DNA of 64,000 nucleotides from Palleronia sp. LCG004 (GTDB lineage: Bacteria > Pseudomonadota > Alphaproteobacteria > Rhodobacterales > Rhodobacteraceae). Numbering within the stretch: the first letter of the stretch is position 1; the number at the start of each line of letters is the position of its first letter. A program made the position numbers and the translations under genes. This document shows positions 41,737-49,768 of this stretch, piece by piece. The notes under the pieces are model-generated. The model was not told the origin of the DNA and did no database searches. It saw only the letters and a program-made list of their open reading frames with translations. Location: the NCBI RefSeq assembly GCF_032931615.1, contig NZ_CP136759.1, positions 1,736,001 to 1,800,000 on the forward strand, read 5' to 3'.

Positions 41737-42109
41737 CGTCGTCCTCCTCGTCGCGGATGGCGGGGCGGGACCGGGATACGGGTGTCAGGCCCATCTCGGC
41801 GGCAAGAAGGCGGGCGCGGGTCATCGCGTCGGACTGTATGCCCACGGCAGGATTGCGCTTCATCGCGCCGTCCACGCCAATCACGTGCCCATGCGCCTGC
41901 AAGTAGCGCTCCATCTCGCGTACGGTCCCGATGGCGATGCAGTAATTTTCCAGCCCGCCAAGATCGGCGTCGGTCAGGATGCGGCGCTCGGACAGGATCG
42001 GCATGACGCGGCACCATTCGGCGCGGGCATCGGACGACAGCCAGTCCGGTGCGGCAAGCTCGCCAATCGCGGCGGGGTCAGTTTGAAGGTGCGGCTTCGT
42101 TCCCTTCAT
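41714..42109 (-). CDS. Phage terminase small subunit, P27 family
   Basis: A 131-residue protein. MKGTKPHLQ at the start, a helical DNA-binding core (LENYCIAIGTVREMERYL), KRNPAVGIQSDAMTRARLLAAEMGLTPVSRSRP and an acidic tail are typical of P27-family small terminases that recognise packaging sites. The start at 42109 overlaps the head-tail adaptor stop (ATGA). Confidence 0.9.
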   Translation of the reverse strand: MKGTKPHLQTDPAAIGELAAPDWLSSDARAEWCRVMPILSERRILTDADLGGLENYCIAIGTVREMERYLQAHGHVIGVDGAMKRNPAVGIQSDAMTRARLLAAEMGLTPVSRSRPAIRDEEDDDDLAELD

Positions 42110-42429
42110 GGCGCATCCCCGGAGGCCACGCATCGGATCTCCAACCCGGTGCGGCGGCCGATCGAGATGATCTCCTCGATATCGAATACGTCACCATCGA
42201 AGGCGATGCGGTCGTCGTGGCGCAGATGCCGATAGAGCCGCGTGCGGAAGACGATGGTCGTCTCGTCCGTTTCCCCGGAACGGCGCAGGAACTCTTCCGT
42301 GGAACGCTCGACCACTTCCCCGCGCAGGGTCGCGATTCGGTTCCAAGTGAAGACGGGCGTCCCGGCTGCGTTGACGCTGTTGCTCCCCCGCTCGACATGC
42401 AGGACGTGGATCATGTTCCCGGCCTTCAT
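42106..42429 (-). CDS. Phage head-tail adaptor (head closure) protein
   Basis: A 107-residue beta-rich protein with GTPVFTWNRIATLRGEVVERSTEEFLRRSGETDETTIVFRTR, the pattern of SPP1 gp16 / HK97 gp7-like head-tail adaptors. It closes the capsid below the connector. ATGA overlaps on both sides couple it to the DUF3168-like gene and terS. Confidence 0.82.
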   Translation of the reverse strand: MKAGNMIHVLHVERGSNSVNAAGTPVFTWNRIATLRGEVVERSTEEFLRRSGETDETTIVFRTRLYRHLRHDDRIAFDGDVFDIEEIISIGRRTGLEIRCVASGDAP

Positions 42430-42842
42430 GGCGCCAGCTCCTCCACGAGGATCTCGACCGTCAGCACGCCGTGCGCCGTCTCGCCATCGGGATCGGACAG
42501 GGCGCGCATCTGCGTCACCCGCGTCTGCACCGCATGCAGCTCGGGACCGAGATCGAGGCGGCCGGGCAGGATCGCGGCACGCATCGCGCCCATGATCCGC
42601 TTGACGCCCTCGCGCGATTGCGACCGCTGCCAGATGTGGAGCGTATGCGTCACGCGGCTGCGCCGATGGTCGAGGTCGATCTCGCTCACGTCTATCACCT
42701 GCGCCTCGCCCATGACAATTCCGGGCGTGGGCGCGGGGCGTGCGTTGCGGTCGAGAATGGCGTCGGGCGGTACGTCAACGGTCACGTCAGGCGAGGCAAC
42801 GAGGCGGGCGCGGAGCGCGATCTGGACTGCAAGATCAATCAT
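42426..42842 (-). CDS. DUF3168-type tail completion/terminator protein
   Basis: A 138-residue protein beginning with a helix (DLAVQIALRARLVASPDVTV) followed by strands including VTHTLHIWQRSQSREGVKRIMGAMRAAI and LTVEILVEELAP. This matches the tail-terminator fold that ends the tail tube and joins it to the head. Coupled by ATGA to neighbours. Confidence 0.78.
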   Translation of the reverse strand: MIDLAVQIALRARLVASPDVTVDVPPDAILDRNARPAPTPGIVMGEAQVIDVSEIDLDHRRSRVTHTLHIWQRSQSREGVKRIMGAMRAAILPGRLDLGPELHAVQTRVTQMRALSDPDGETAHGVLTVEILVEELAP

Positions 42843-43243
42843 CGAGCCTCCCGGATCGCCTTAAGGATGGCGCGCTTGATGCGGCGTTGTGCCTTCGGCG
42901 CGGCAATGCGAAAGCCGGGCCAGAAGAACGGCTGCGCGGCGGAATGGCGGGTCCCGTACTCGACGAGATGCGGATAGCGCACGTCGCTATTGCCCACGGT
43001 CACCGCGACCTGGTTCTCGGGCACGAGGTTCGCCCCACCCGGTTGCGAATAGGGCGGCGTCGAGAAGCCTCCGAGGGTGACCGTGACCGATCCGACAAGA
43101 TCTCCGGTATCCTCGGGCGCAAGGCTCTCGATCGTTTCGGCCACCTCATAGCCCCCTTGCGCGAGCGCGGGCTGCACCGCATCGCGCGCGGCCTTCGGGA
43201 TGGCCCGCATCCGGTTCTGGAAGCTGGCGAGCCCCTTTCCCAT
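42839..43243 (-). CDS. HK97 gp10-family phage protein
   Basis: A 134-residue protein (FQNRMRAIPKAARDAVQPALAQGGYEVAETIESLAPEDTGDLVGSVTVT) with the AP-x-DTGxL pattern of gp10 family proteins and a C-terminal YPHLVEYGTRHSAAQPFFWPGF segment, also characteristic. It acts at the head-tail joint or tail completion. Start 43243 overlaps the connector stop (TGATG). Confidence 0.88.
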   Translation of the reverse strand: MGKGLASFQNRMRAIPKAARDAVQPALAQGGYEVAETIESLAPEDTGDLVGSVTVTLGGFSTPPYSQPGGANLVPENQVAVTVGNSDVRYPHLVEYGTRHSAAQPFFWPGFRIAAPKAQRRIKRAILKAIREAR

Positions 43244-43563
43244 CAGAAGCTCCACTCGCGATATTCGGTGATGATCTCGCGCGTGCCGAATGGCAGATCA
43301 TGCGCCTTGTCGGACACTGCTTCGCGGTTCTCGTACCACCAGGCCGCCAGTTGCAGAATGGCCTCCTTAAGCGGTCCCGGTACCTTGGACGCTTCGTCAA
43401 ACCGCTCTATCAGGCCGTAGCCCAGAAGACGTTCGACATGCTCATTGGCCGCGACAAGGAGGCGATAGAGGATCGCGTCATCGTAGCTTCCAACATCTGG
43501 CGTGAAGGCGAGATAATCCCGCAGATCCTCAAGCCCCAAGACATATTCCGTAATCGGATTCAT
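43243..43563 (-). CDS. Phage gp6-like head-tail connector protein
   Basis: A 106-residue mostly helical protein (LEDLRDYLAFTPDVGSYDDAILYRLLVAANEHVERLLGY...LKEAILQLAAWWYENREAV), the HK97 gp6-like connector family that forms the ring under the portal. It lies two bases after the tail tube gene. Confidence 0.88.
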   Translation of the reverse strand: MNPITEYVLGLEDLRDYLAFTPDVGSYDDAILYRLLVAANEHVERLLGYGLIERFDEASKVPGPLKEAILQLAAWWYENREAVSDKAHDLPFGTREIITEYREWSF

Positions 43564-43565
43564 GA

Positions 43566-44036
43566 TTAGCTCGCGTTGACGCGGACCACGTTCGAGTTGA
43601 CCCAGAGCGAGGCGTTGAGCTTCATCACGTTGTTCGCCGTGTCGAGGGCTTCGGACGCGCTTCCCACCTTGGCGATGAAGTACCGCTCGGAAGGCGATCC
43701 CCCGGGGGATGCATCGTTGAACTCGATCTTAAAGGCATAATCGTGGGGCGTTTTTTCCGCCGCCAGAAGCGCCTGCTGGCCGGGGTCGGAGTAATCGATG
43801 CCGGTCACCACCTCCATCGGAGGGGCGTTGCGGGTGCCTTTGAAGCGGCGGGTCCGGTTCGATCCAATCGACGTAAAGGAGATCTCGGTTGCTTCATCGC
43901 CAAGCGTACCGAGCGACTCGACGTGTTTGATCTGCGTCCAGGAGCCGGAGAAGTCGGCGAGGGTGAAGTCCTCGGATTTGTCGTCGGTGACGGGACCAAT
44001 GAAGAGCTTGCTTCCGGCGGTCGCGAAGATAGGCAT
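43566..44036 (-). CDS. Phage tail tube protein
   Basis: A 156-residue beta-rich protein (SKLFIGPVTDD...SWTQIKHVESLGTLGDEATEISFTSI...TRRFKGTRNAPPMEVVTGID) with the pattern of lambda-gpV-like tube proteins. It would form the non-contractile tail tube. Placement between HNH and connectors, and ahead of the tail terminator, is unusual. Confidence 0.75.
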   Translation of the reverse strand: MPIFATAGSKLFIGPVTDDKSEDFTLADFSGSWTQIKHVESLGTLGDEATEISFTSIGSNRTRRFKGTRNAPPMEVVTGIDYSDPGQQALLAAEKTPHDYAFKIEFNDASPGGSPSERYFIAKVGSASEALDTANNVMKLNASLWVNSNVVRVNAS

Positions 44037-44041
44037 TTCAG

Positions 44042-44392
44042 TTACCTCTTGAGGGTGCGGCGCTCGTCGCGTTGCTTCGCGCCGGAATGGCAGGGGGTGC
44101 AGAGGGGCTGCCAGTTGGCCCGGTCCCAGAAGAGATCCCGGTCGCCCCGATGCGGTTCGATGTGATCAACCACCGCCGCGAGATCCCCGCAGCGGCGGCA
44201 GAATGGATGCTTGGCGAGGAAGGCCGCGCGGGCCTTCTGCCATGTCCCCGAATAGCCCCGCGCGCTCGAACTCGGCCGGGTGCGGTCGAACCGGGCCTTT
44301 CGCTCGGCTGTACGCTTGCGCTCGCACGGGCACGCTGTCTCGGTCGGGACGCGGTAGCCGCAGGCGCAGAGGCGCGGGGGTTTCGAGGGCAT
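44042..44392 (-). CDS. Phage HNH endonuclease
   Basis: A 116-residue protein with zinc-binding Cys pairs (CACGYRVPTETACPC at the start, FCRRCGD later), the HNH core VDHIEPHRGDRDLFWDRANWQPLC and a final CHSGAKQRDE. HNH proteins of HK97-type phages assist terminase cleavage during cos-type packaging; they are usually encoded beside terS, but here it is beside the capsid gene. Confidence 0.92.
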   Translation of the reverse strand: MPSKPPRLCACGYRVPTETACPCERKRTAERKARFDRTRPSSSARGYSGTWQKARAAFLAKHPFCRRCGDLAAVVDHIEPHRGDRDLFWDRANWQPLCTPCHSGAKQRDERRTLKR

Positions 44393-44399
44393 TGGCTCA

Positions 44400-45551
44400 T
44401 CACGCCATCAGGTACTTGCGGAAGCGCGCGGGCTGGATCACCCGGCCGCCCACCCGGCGCACGGCGTGGATGCGGGTCGCGTCCTTCGTCGCAAGCAGGT
44501 ACGGGTTCACGAGGACGCTCATCGCGAGGCGATCGACGATCCGGTATCCCTCGAAGTCCCCGAAGACGATCGGCGTCGTGCCGGTGCCCACGTCGTCCAT
44601 GTCGGGCATCTCCACCACGGGACGGCCAAGGATCGTCTCGGGCTGCCCGACCTGGAAGCTCGGCTGCCAGAGATAGCGCCCGTCGCCATCCTTGAGGTTG
44701 CGGATCGCGCCCAGCGTGGTGCCGTTCATCGCCCAGGTGGCGCGATTGCGGTACATCGCCGGAAGCTCGTACATCATCGTGACAAGCTCGTCCGGGGAGA
44801 CGGTCAGGCCCGCGCCCTCGAAGGTCGGGATATCCGCATTCGTCAGGATGCCCTCGGGCTGGTTGCCGCCCGTGCCGTAGAGGAACGCCGCGCCTTCCTT
44901 CTTCCCGAAGTCCTCGGCCAGCGCCATCCGCACCTCGGATTCGGCGGTCCCGGCGCTGTCGGCCAGAAGCTCGTTCGAGATATCGACGAAGGTCGCGAGC
45001 TTGTGCGGCGTCACCTCGATCTGGCCGAAGGGAATGGTCGATTCCGGCTCGGTTTCCAGCTCGTCGATCCATTGTGCGTTCGTCATGCCGGTGCGCTTGG
45101 GATACTTAATCGACTTCGAGGCGATGCTGCGGACGCTCGCGATGGATCGCACGGGCGAGTATTCGACGAGATCGCGGATCATCTCCGAAGAGATCTCCTC
45201 GGGGGCGAGGAAGCCGCCTTCACCATCGTTCGCCTCGTTCAGCGCCTTCAGTTCGGCATCGGGTGCGCCGCTGCCCTTGCGGAGGTAGATCGCGAAGGAT
45301 TTGCGCTCCTCGCTCGGCTCGACGGCCTCACGCTCGCCCGTGGCGCGGTTGGCCTTGGCTTCGAGCTTGTCGAGGCGGTCGGCGAGCTTCGACGTGTCGG
45401 CCTTCTTCTCGACTTCACCGATGCGCTCTTCGACGCTCTTCTGCAGGTCGGCGAGGCCCTTCGTGACGATATCCGTGGGGTCGGCGTCTTCGGCTTCCTT
45501 GCGGGTGATGGCCGTGCTGCCGCGCAGCTCGGAGGGTTTCGTGATCTTCAT
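44400..45551 (-). CDS. HK97-family major capsid protein
   Basis: A 383-residue protein. Residues about 1-85 form a coiled-coil scaffold (delta) domain (LADLQKSVEERIGEVEKKADTSKLADRLDKLE); the mature capsid begins near the acidic GEREAVEPSEERKSF region after protease cleavage. GGFLAPEEISSEMIRDLVEYSPVR and ATWAMNGTTLGAIRNLKD are typical. It lies 3 bases after the frameshifted protease reading frame's stop. Confidence 0.95.
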   Translation of the reverse strand: MKITKPSELRGSTAITRKEAEDADPTDIVTKGLADLQKSVEERIGEVEKKADTSKLADRLDKLEAKANRATGEREAVEPSEERKSFAIYLRKGSGAPDAELKALNEANDGEGGFLAPEEISSEMIRDLVEYSPVRSIASVRSIASKSIKYPKRTGMTNAQWIDELETEPESTIPFGQIEVTPHKLATFVDISNELLADSAGTAESEVRMALAEDFGKKEGAAFLYGTGGNQPEGILTNADIPTFEGAGLTVSPDELVTMMYELPAMYRNRATWAMNGTTLGAIRNLKDGDGRYLWQPSFQVGQPETILGRPVVEMPDMDDVGTGTTPIVFGDFEGYRIVDRLAMSVLVNPYLLATKDATRIHAVRRVGGRVIQPARFRKYLMA

Positions 45552-45554
45552 GTG

Positions 45555-46059
45555 TTACCTCTTGGAGATCTGCGCCGCGGCGCGTTGGAGTTGTTCGGCG
45601 AGCGCGAGCGCGCGCACCGCAGACTTGGCCGATGCCACGCGGGCACCGGGATGCATGGGAATGGTCACGAGGCTGGCTTCGAGAAGCTCAAGCTCGGAGA
45701 TCGTCCGGCCGCCGCCCTTCCGGGGGGGCCGCCTTCTTCGTCAGGAAGCCGATGGAGATGCCCCGCACGGCCCCGGAGCGGACCAGCGCACGTACCTCGC
45801 GGGCACGGGGCACCTCTTCCACGAGAAGCCGCCCCTTCAGCCGCAGGCCGTCCTCGGCCTCGTCTGCGCTGTCCCATGTACCGATCGGATCGTTCTGGTC
45901 GTGCCCGAAGAGCATGGGAAGCGGCAGGGCGGCATTGGAAAACGCGCCCTTCGTGATCCAGTCGCCGATCCGGTCGCCCGCGTTGAACGGCCAAGCGATG
46001 CCGTCGATCGATCCATCGGCATCGGCGTGGATCTTCGTCTCGACATAGACGCGCTCCAT
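45555..46059 (-). pseudogene. HK97-family prohead protease with one-base frameshift
   Basis: The protein starts MERVYVETKIHADADGS, contains GHDQNDPIGTWDSA (catalytic His) and VRGISIGFLTKKA, then breaks: frame 1 stops at 45688 after 123 residues (ending PDDLRA). The expected ending, GGGRTISELELLEASLVTIP and so on to 45555, continues in another frame. Dropping one base of the seven-G run at 45722-45728 restores a 167-residue protease of normal size. Sequencing error, real mutation and programmed slippage are all possible. Without it the HK97-type capsid would not mature. Confidence 0.8.
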
Positions 46060-46448
46060 CAGACGGCCCTCCGGTGCGCGGCGCGGTCGGAGGCGAAGGC
46101 GTCGATCTGCGCTTCCACCCAAGTCGCTGCCTTGATCAGCCGCAGGACGTTGCCATGCGAGAAGGCGACGGGCTCGCCATCTTCCTGGCATTCCCACGCG
46201 AGAACGCAGGCGGCGAGGCTGTCACGGCGGGCACGCTCGCGTTGCTCGGCCGGGACGCGGCCCTCGTGGTCTGCCATCTCGGCGAGGTCGTCGGCCAGCT
46301 TGAGGCGGGCGCGTGCCTGTGTCTCGCTGTCGGGACCGGCGACCTTGAGGCGGATGCCGGTCGGCTTGCCCTCGATCGGATCGGCGAGGTCGAACCATGC
46401 GCCGCGATCCTGGTCGGCCGTGAAGCTGCGGATATCGTCGAGCTGCAT
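46059..46448 (-). CDS. Hypothetical phage protein of the portal-protease interval (129 aa)
   Basis: Starts MQLDDIRSFTADQDRGAWFDLADP; includes PTGIRLKVAGPDSETQARARLKLADDLAEMADHEGR and a helical tail. The strand-plus-long-helix layout recalls small proteins of unknown role between portal and protease in Rhodobacteraceae prophages. Coupled at both ends by TGATG. Confidence 0.75.
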   Translation of the reverse strand: MQLDDIRSFTADQDRGAWFDLADPIEGKPTGIRLKVAGPDSETQARARLKLADDLAEMADHEGRVPAEQRERARRDSLAACVLAWECQEDGEPVAFSHGNVLRLIKAATWVEAQIDAFASDRAAHRRAV

Positions 46449-46645
46449 CAGATCACACCCGCCCAATCGCCAGACTGTTTAAGCGTGCCAAGCGATTTGC
46501 CCTGGTCGAGGATCAGGACACGGGCATCGCCGAAAGCCTCCTGAATCTCAGCTTTCAGTTCACCCTTGGCCTTCTCGCCAATCGGGTGCGGTACATAGAC
46601 GACGAGGACATCCTTGCCGCCTACGGTCACAGTTTCATTCTGCAT
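46448..46645 (-). CDS. Small hypothetical phage protein (65 aa)
   Basis: Starts MQNETVTVGGKDVLVVYVPH and ends GTLKQSGDWAGVI; two strands and a helix. It overlaps the portal gene by 11 bases and the next gene in TGATG. Unknown function. Confidence 0.68.
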   Translation of the reverse strand: MQNETVTVGGKDVLVVYVPHPIGEKAKGELKAEIQEAFGDARVLILDQGKSLGTLKQSGDWAGVI

Positions 46646-47831
46646 CGCTGTCTCCCGGCGCGGCGGCCTTGGTCTGGATGTTGGGATTGCGGAAAGCCTC
46701 GCCGCCTGCACGGGGCGCGAGGCCCAGCCATGAGCGGCCCTCGTTCGGGTTGATGACTTGGCTGGCGATCAGGCTGTTGATCACGGTGGATCGGGTCGAG
46801 AGATCGGCGCGGGTCAGGTCATCGCGATCGAACCGGATCACGTGATCGGCCCGCTCGTCCTCGGTGAAGAGCGCCCGGCGCAGAGCGGCCTCGGTCGCGC
46901 GAAGCCACGGCTCAAGCGTGTAGCTCAGGAACTCACGGCCCATCTGCTCGGTGTTGCTCCACGTCGCGCGGTCGTGGTCGAAGAGCATGGACGGAGGAAC
47001 GCGGAAGGCGCGGGCGATTTCGAGGATCTGGAACTTGCGGTTTTCGAGGAACTGCGCGTCGGTCGAGGAGAAGGTGAACGGCTCGAACTCGGCCCCGTCA
47101 TAGAGGATGGCGGTCTGTCCGTTGGCGTCCTGGCCCTCGTGCGTCGAGCGCCATGCGGCACGCGCGGCCTTGATCGAGGCTTCCCCCATGCCCTTCGGGA
47201 ACTTGAGCGCGCCGGACGGCCGGGCACCGCGCCCAAAGAGCTTTGAGGCGTGGCGATCGAGGGCCATTGCTGTGCCGATTGCCTCGCGGGCCAGCGACAG
47301 CGGCGCACGTCCGAAGGGGCTGCGAAGATGCACGACGTTGCCGGTCTGGACCGGGCGCGCGTCGATCTTGAAGACGGGCTCGCCGGTTACCGTGTTGAAC
47401 TGCACGTCGATGATGCCGCGACGATACCGCACCAGCTCCATGATGCGCCCGTCGCCGGTACGGTTCACGAAAGCGGTGCCGCCCTTGTCGTCGCTCAGGG
47501 CGTCGATCACGAGATCCCGGACCAACTCGAAACCGCCGGTCCAGTCGTTTGCGTCGAGGGTCAGGAAGCGCAGGGCGGGATGATCAGGCAAAGGCGTCTC
47601 GGTCCCGTCCGCCTCGATCCGCTTCACGCTCACGTCGAGGGTGGCAACGGCCTCGGAGATGACGCGGATCGCCGAAGAGACGGCCGGGACGCGCAGGGCC
47701 GCGTCGGGCGTGACGGCATGCCCGCCGGTCGCGGTGGGCGTGATGCCGAAGATCGCGAAGAGATCATCGCCGGGTTCGGCGAGCCCCTTCGTCTCGGTGT
47801 CGATCTGTTGCTTGCGCGTGAAAGGCCACAT
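46635..47831 (-). CDS. HK97-family phage portal protein
   Basis: A 398-residue protein forming the DNA entry ring. LRVPAVSSAIRVISEAVATL, IDALSDDKGGTAFVNRTGDG, VVHLRSPFG and EIARAFRVPPSMLFDHDRATWSNTEQMGREFLSYTLEPWL are diagnostic. The ribosome site is weak. First structural gene of the late operon, 170 bases after the RelE gene, with no terminase upstream. Confidence 0.94.
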   Translation of the reverse strand: MWPFTRKQQIDTETKGLAEPGDDLFAIFGITPTATGGHAVTPDAALRVPAVSSAIRVISEAVATLDVSVKRIEADGTETPLPDHPALRFLTLDANDWTGGFELVRDLVIDALSDDKGGTAFVNRTGDGRIMELVRYRRGIIDVQFNTVTGEPVFKIDARPVQTGNVVHLRSPFGRAPLSLAREAIGTAMALDRHASKLFGRGARPSGALKFPKGMGEASIKAARAAWRSTHEGQDANGQTAILYDGAEFEPFTFSSTDAQFLENRKFQILEIARAFRVPPSMLFDHDRATWSNTEQMGREFLSYTLEPWLRATEAALRRALFTEDERADHVIRFDRDDLTRADLSTRSTVINSLIASQVINPNEGRSWLGLAPRAGGEAFRNPNIQTKAAAPGDSDAE

Positions 47832-48000
47832 GAGGGGATAATGGCCTGCATGCCGCGCCCCGTGCAGATAGCAGGGCGTGGCAAGTCATTGGTTTCCGTG
47901 GGTTATCGTGACCTGCGAAAATCCCAATTCGTGCGAATATCGAGCCGTGGACCCCGCGCCGGTCCCCCATGGGCTCGGAAAGTCGAAGACCACCCCCCGG

Positions 48001-48294
48001 TCACTCACCCGCTATCCGACCAGCCGCCCTGCTATATGCTTCTCCCCGTTCTCGCTTTCCAACTGCCAGAACGGTTACAGTTACAGTTTTGTCTGATACT
48101 TCGTACACCAGCCGGACACCGGGCCGTTTAAGCTTAATCTTATAGCGATCGCTTGAACCGCTCAACTTAGCCGAAGACACCCTCGGCTCAACAAGGCGCT
48201 CTTTTAGCCGTGCCTTCAGGTTCTTACGCACCGTGTCATCTAAAGCCCGCCATTCTTTAAGAGCTTTAGCGTGAAAGCTTAGCTCATAGGTCAT
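48001..48294 (-). CDS. relE: RelE-family mRNA interferase toxin
   Basis: A 97-residue toxin very like E. coli RelE over its full length: MTYELSFHAKALKEWRALDDTVR, KLSGSSDRYKIKLKRPGVRLVYEV and VLAVGKRERGEAYSRAAGRI. The catalytic basic residues of RelE (K in RYKIKL, R in GVRLVYEV, R in KRERGEAY) are present. RelE cleaves mRNA in the ribosomal A site. Start 48294 overlaps the antitoxin's last 11 bases, the usual TA layout. Confidence 0.9.
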   Translation of the reverse strand: MTYELSFHAKALKEWRALDDTVRKNLKARLKERLVEPRVSSAKLSGSSDRYKIKLKRPGVRLVYEVSDKTVTVTVLAVGKRERGEAYSRAAGRIAGE

Positions 48295-48484
48295 CAAGCG
48301 AAACGCGAACGAACGGGCCATCAGCACGTTCGTCTGCAATCGCGTTTAGCTGAGCGTCTTCGATGGCATCGACAAGGGAAAATCTGGACACCTTAATGAA
48401 CCCACGACTGCGCGCAGAAGTGACCCGACCAGACCGAGAGTCACGCCGCTCGGTGATCGTTCTAACTTGAACAAGCTCAGTCAT
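48284..48484 (-). CDS. Probable antitoxin of the RelE pair (66 aa)
   Basis: Starts MTELVQVRTITERRDSRSGR and ends ADERADGPFVRVSLDDL. It directly precedes and overlaps relE, and GGGAGA lies six bases before the ATG at 48484 (ATG 48490 is an alternative). It does not show the ribbon-helix-helix start of RelB, so the antitoxin type is not recognised. Assignment is by position. Confidence 0.7.
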   Translation of the reverse strand: MTELVQVRTITERRDSRSGRVTSARSRGFIKVSRFSLVDAIEDAQLNAIADERADGPFVRVSLDDL

Positions 48485-48592
48485 CGCCATTCTCCCGTGT
48501 ATGCCATTCGGACACACCAAACGTGTATCTCTACATAGCCCTAGCAGCTTAACGAAGCAAGAACACACCTAAACGGTCAAGAAAACCTGCTC

Positions 48593-48880
48593 TTAGCGAG
48601 CCGAACCTGCTAGTTCCTCCATATCGTCAAGGCCGTCTCGAACCGCATTCATCGCCGCTTCGATCACGAGCGCCTTGGCGTCGCTCAGGAAGCGGAACTC
48701 CTTTGTCGGGCTCCACAACCTCAGTTCCCCTTTGTTCCTGACGAGTTGCAACCCATCGATCCGCATAGGCCACATTAGGACGCCGAAGGTTGCCAGCAGT
48801 TCGGCATCGCCGGTAAGCCGTCGCGGCGGAACGCACATCGACATTTCGAGGATCTTCGGGGGGTTGTTCGTCTCAGTCAT
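48593..48880 (-). CDS. Hypothetical phage protein (95 aa)
   Basis: Starts MTETNNPPKILEMSMCVPPR and contains beta strands (IDGLQLVRNKGELRLWSPTKEFRF) with a C-terminal helix (ALVIEAAMNAVRDGLDDMEEL). ATGA coupling with the upstream HTH gene selects this start over one six codons earlier. Looks like SpoVG-style or phage accessory proteins, but no family is certain. Confidence 0.65.
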   Translation of the reverse strand: MTETNNPPKILEMSMCVPPRRLTGDAELLATFGVLMWPMRIDGLQLVRNKGELRLWSPTKEFRFLSDAKALVIEAAMNAVRDGLDDMEELAGSAR

Positions 48881-49098
48881 GCTTTCGTCCTCATCCATTG
48901 CGCCAGTTCGGTGCGTGTTGCGAAGTATCCGCCACCTGGCGGGTGATAGATCGGCACGTCATCCCGCTTGGCGAGACGGCGCGTCTTGTCCACGCTCACG
49001 CCCAGGGCGTTGGCGATTGTCGTCAGGCCCCAGAGCTTTTCCGGGCCTCTCGTCAGCGCGTCGAAGCGCTCTGCTGTAAGTTTCTGCTGCTCGTTCAT
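48877..49098 (-). CDS. Helix-turn-helix DNA-binding protein (excisionase/terminase-small-like, 73 aa)
   Basis: The protein reads PEKLWGLTTIANALGVSVDKTRRLAKRDDVPIYHPPGGGYFATRTELAQWMR, a MerR/excisionase-type winged helix used by phage regulators and DNA-recognition subunits. It could be the second regulator of the element or a packaging-site binder. A 7-bp hairpin (49139-49162) lies in its leader. Confidence 0.8.
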   Translation of the reverse strand: MNEQQKLTAERFDALTRGPEKLWGLTTIANALGVSVDKTRRLAKRDDVPIYHPPGGGYFATRTELAQWMRTKA

Positions 49099-49549
49099 TC
49101 TCTTGCCTCTTCGTTAGACATACTCCTGCCACCCGCTACCTGCCCCCGATATACAGGGCAGGTCCCGACGCCTCCTTGCTTCGTATCCACGCGATGCCCT
49201 GTCTGCTCTCGCAACGGGGGCCAGCCGCCTGCCCGCTGGCTTCTCACCAGCCCCGTCCTTTGCAGTCTTGCTCGGGTACGGTCCCCGATCGGTCACGGTC
49301 GCTCTTTCGACCTGCACCCGCCGGTGGGTTTGTTGTCGCGTTTCTGGCAGGGGCTAGTCGGAGCCGCTTCCTGCCGGGTCGGGTGATTTCCCCGAAGCAT
49401 CATTCCCCGCTGATATGCCCAGCGGTCAGAAGCACGGGCGGCGGGCGATCCTTTGTCCGATATGCCCCGGTCTGGCCGGGTATGCTCGTCCGATGGATCG
49501 CCTCATTGCCTGTTACGCCGCAGCCGCCCGGAAGCGACGCAACAGGCAA
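49099..49549. other. Non-coding stretch of the element with two hairpins
   Basis: About 450 bases with no convincing gene. CCTGCCC/GGGCAGG (49139-49145, 49156-49162) could fold in the leader of the HTH gene. ATTGCCTGTT/AACAGGCAAT (49505-49514, 49541-49550) starts at the stop codon of the upstream minus-strand gene and may end its transcript, though it has a 26-base loop and no T-run. Open frames here have no ribosome sites. Confidence 0.5.
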
Positions 49550-49768
49550 TCACTCGACCAGAATGATCTCGTCTTCCTCCTTGTCTGCGGTAAACAGTTC
49601 GGCGACGAGACGGCGCATGGTGCCCATCTGCTTGTCGCTCGGATTCCAGTTCCGACGTCTCGACTGGCGCACAATGGAGGCCGCAAAGCCTCTCACCCAT
49701 TCGTTGCTCGCGTGTCGCTGGACGGTCGGCATGTGATAAAGAAGCTCGTCGAGGGTGCGCTCGGTCAT
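49550..49768 (-). CDS. Small hypothetical phage protein (72 aa)
   Basis: Starts MTERTLDELLYHMPTVQRHA and continues NEWVRGFAASIVRQSRRRNWNPSDKQMGTMRRLVAELF with an acidic tail, a helical basic protein. ATGA overlap with the upstream gene supports the start. The WNPSDKQ-type segment occurs in small zinc-less phage accessory proteins; function unknown. Confidence 0.7.
   Translation of the reverse strand: MTERTLDELLYHMPTVQRHASNEWVRGFAASIVRQSRRRNWNPSDKQMGTMRRLVAELFTADKEEDEIILVE

Noticed and set aside
49114..49317. A 67-codon minus-strand frame in the element's gap
   Set aside because: It has no ribosome site, extreme Arg content and no family; the region is better described as non-coding with hairpins.
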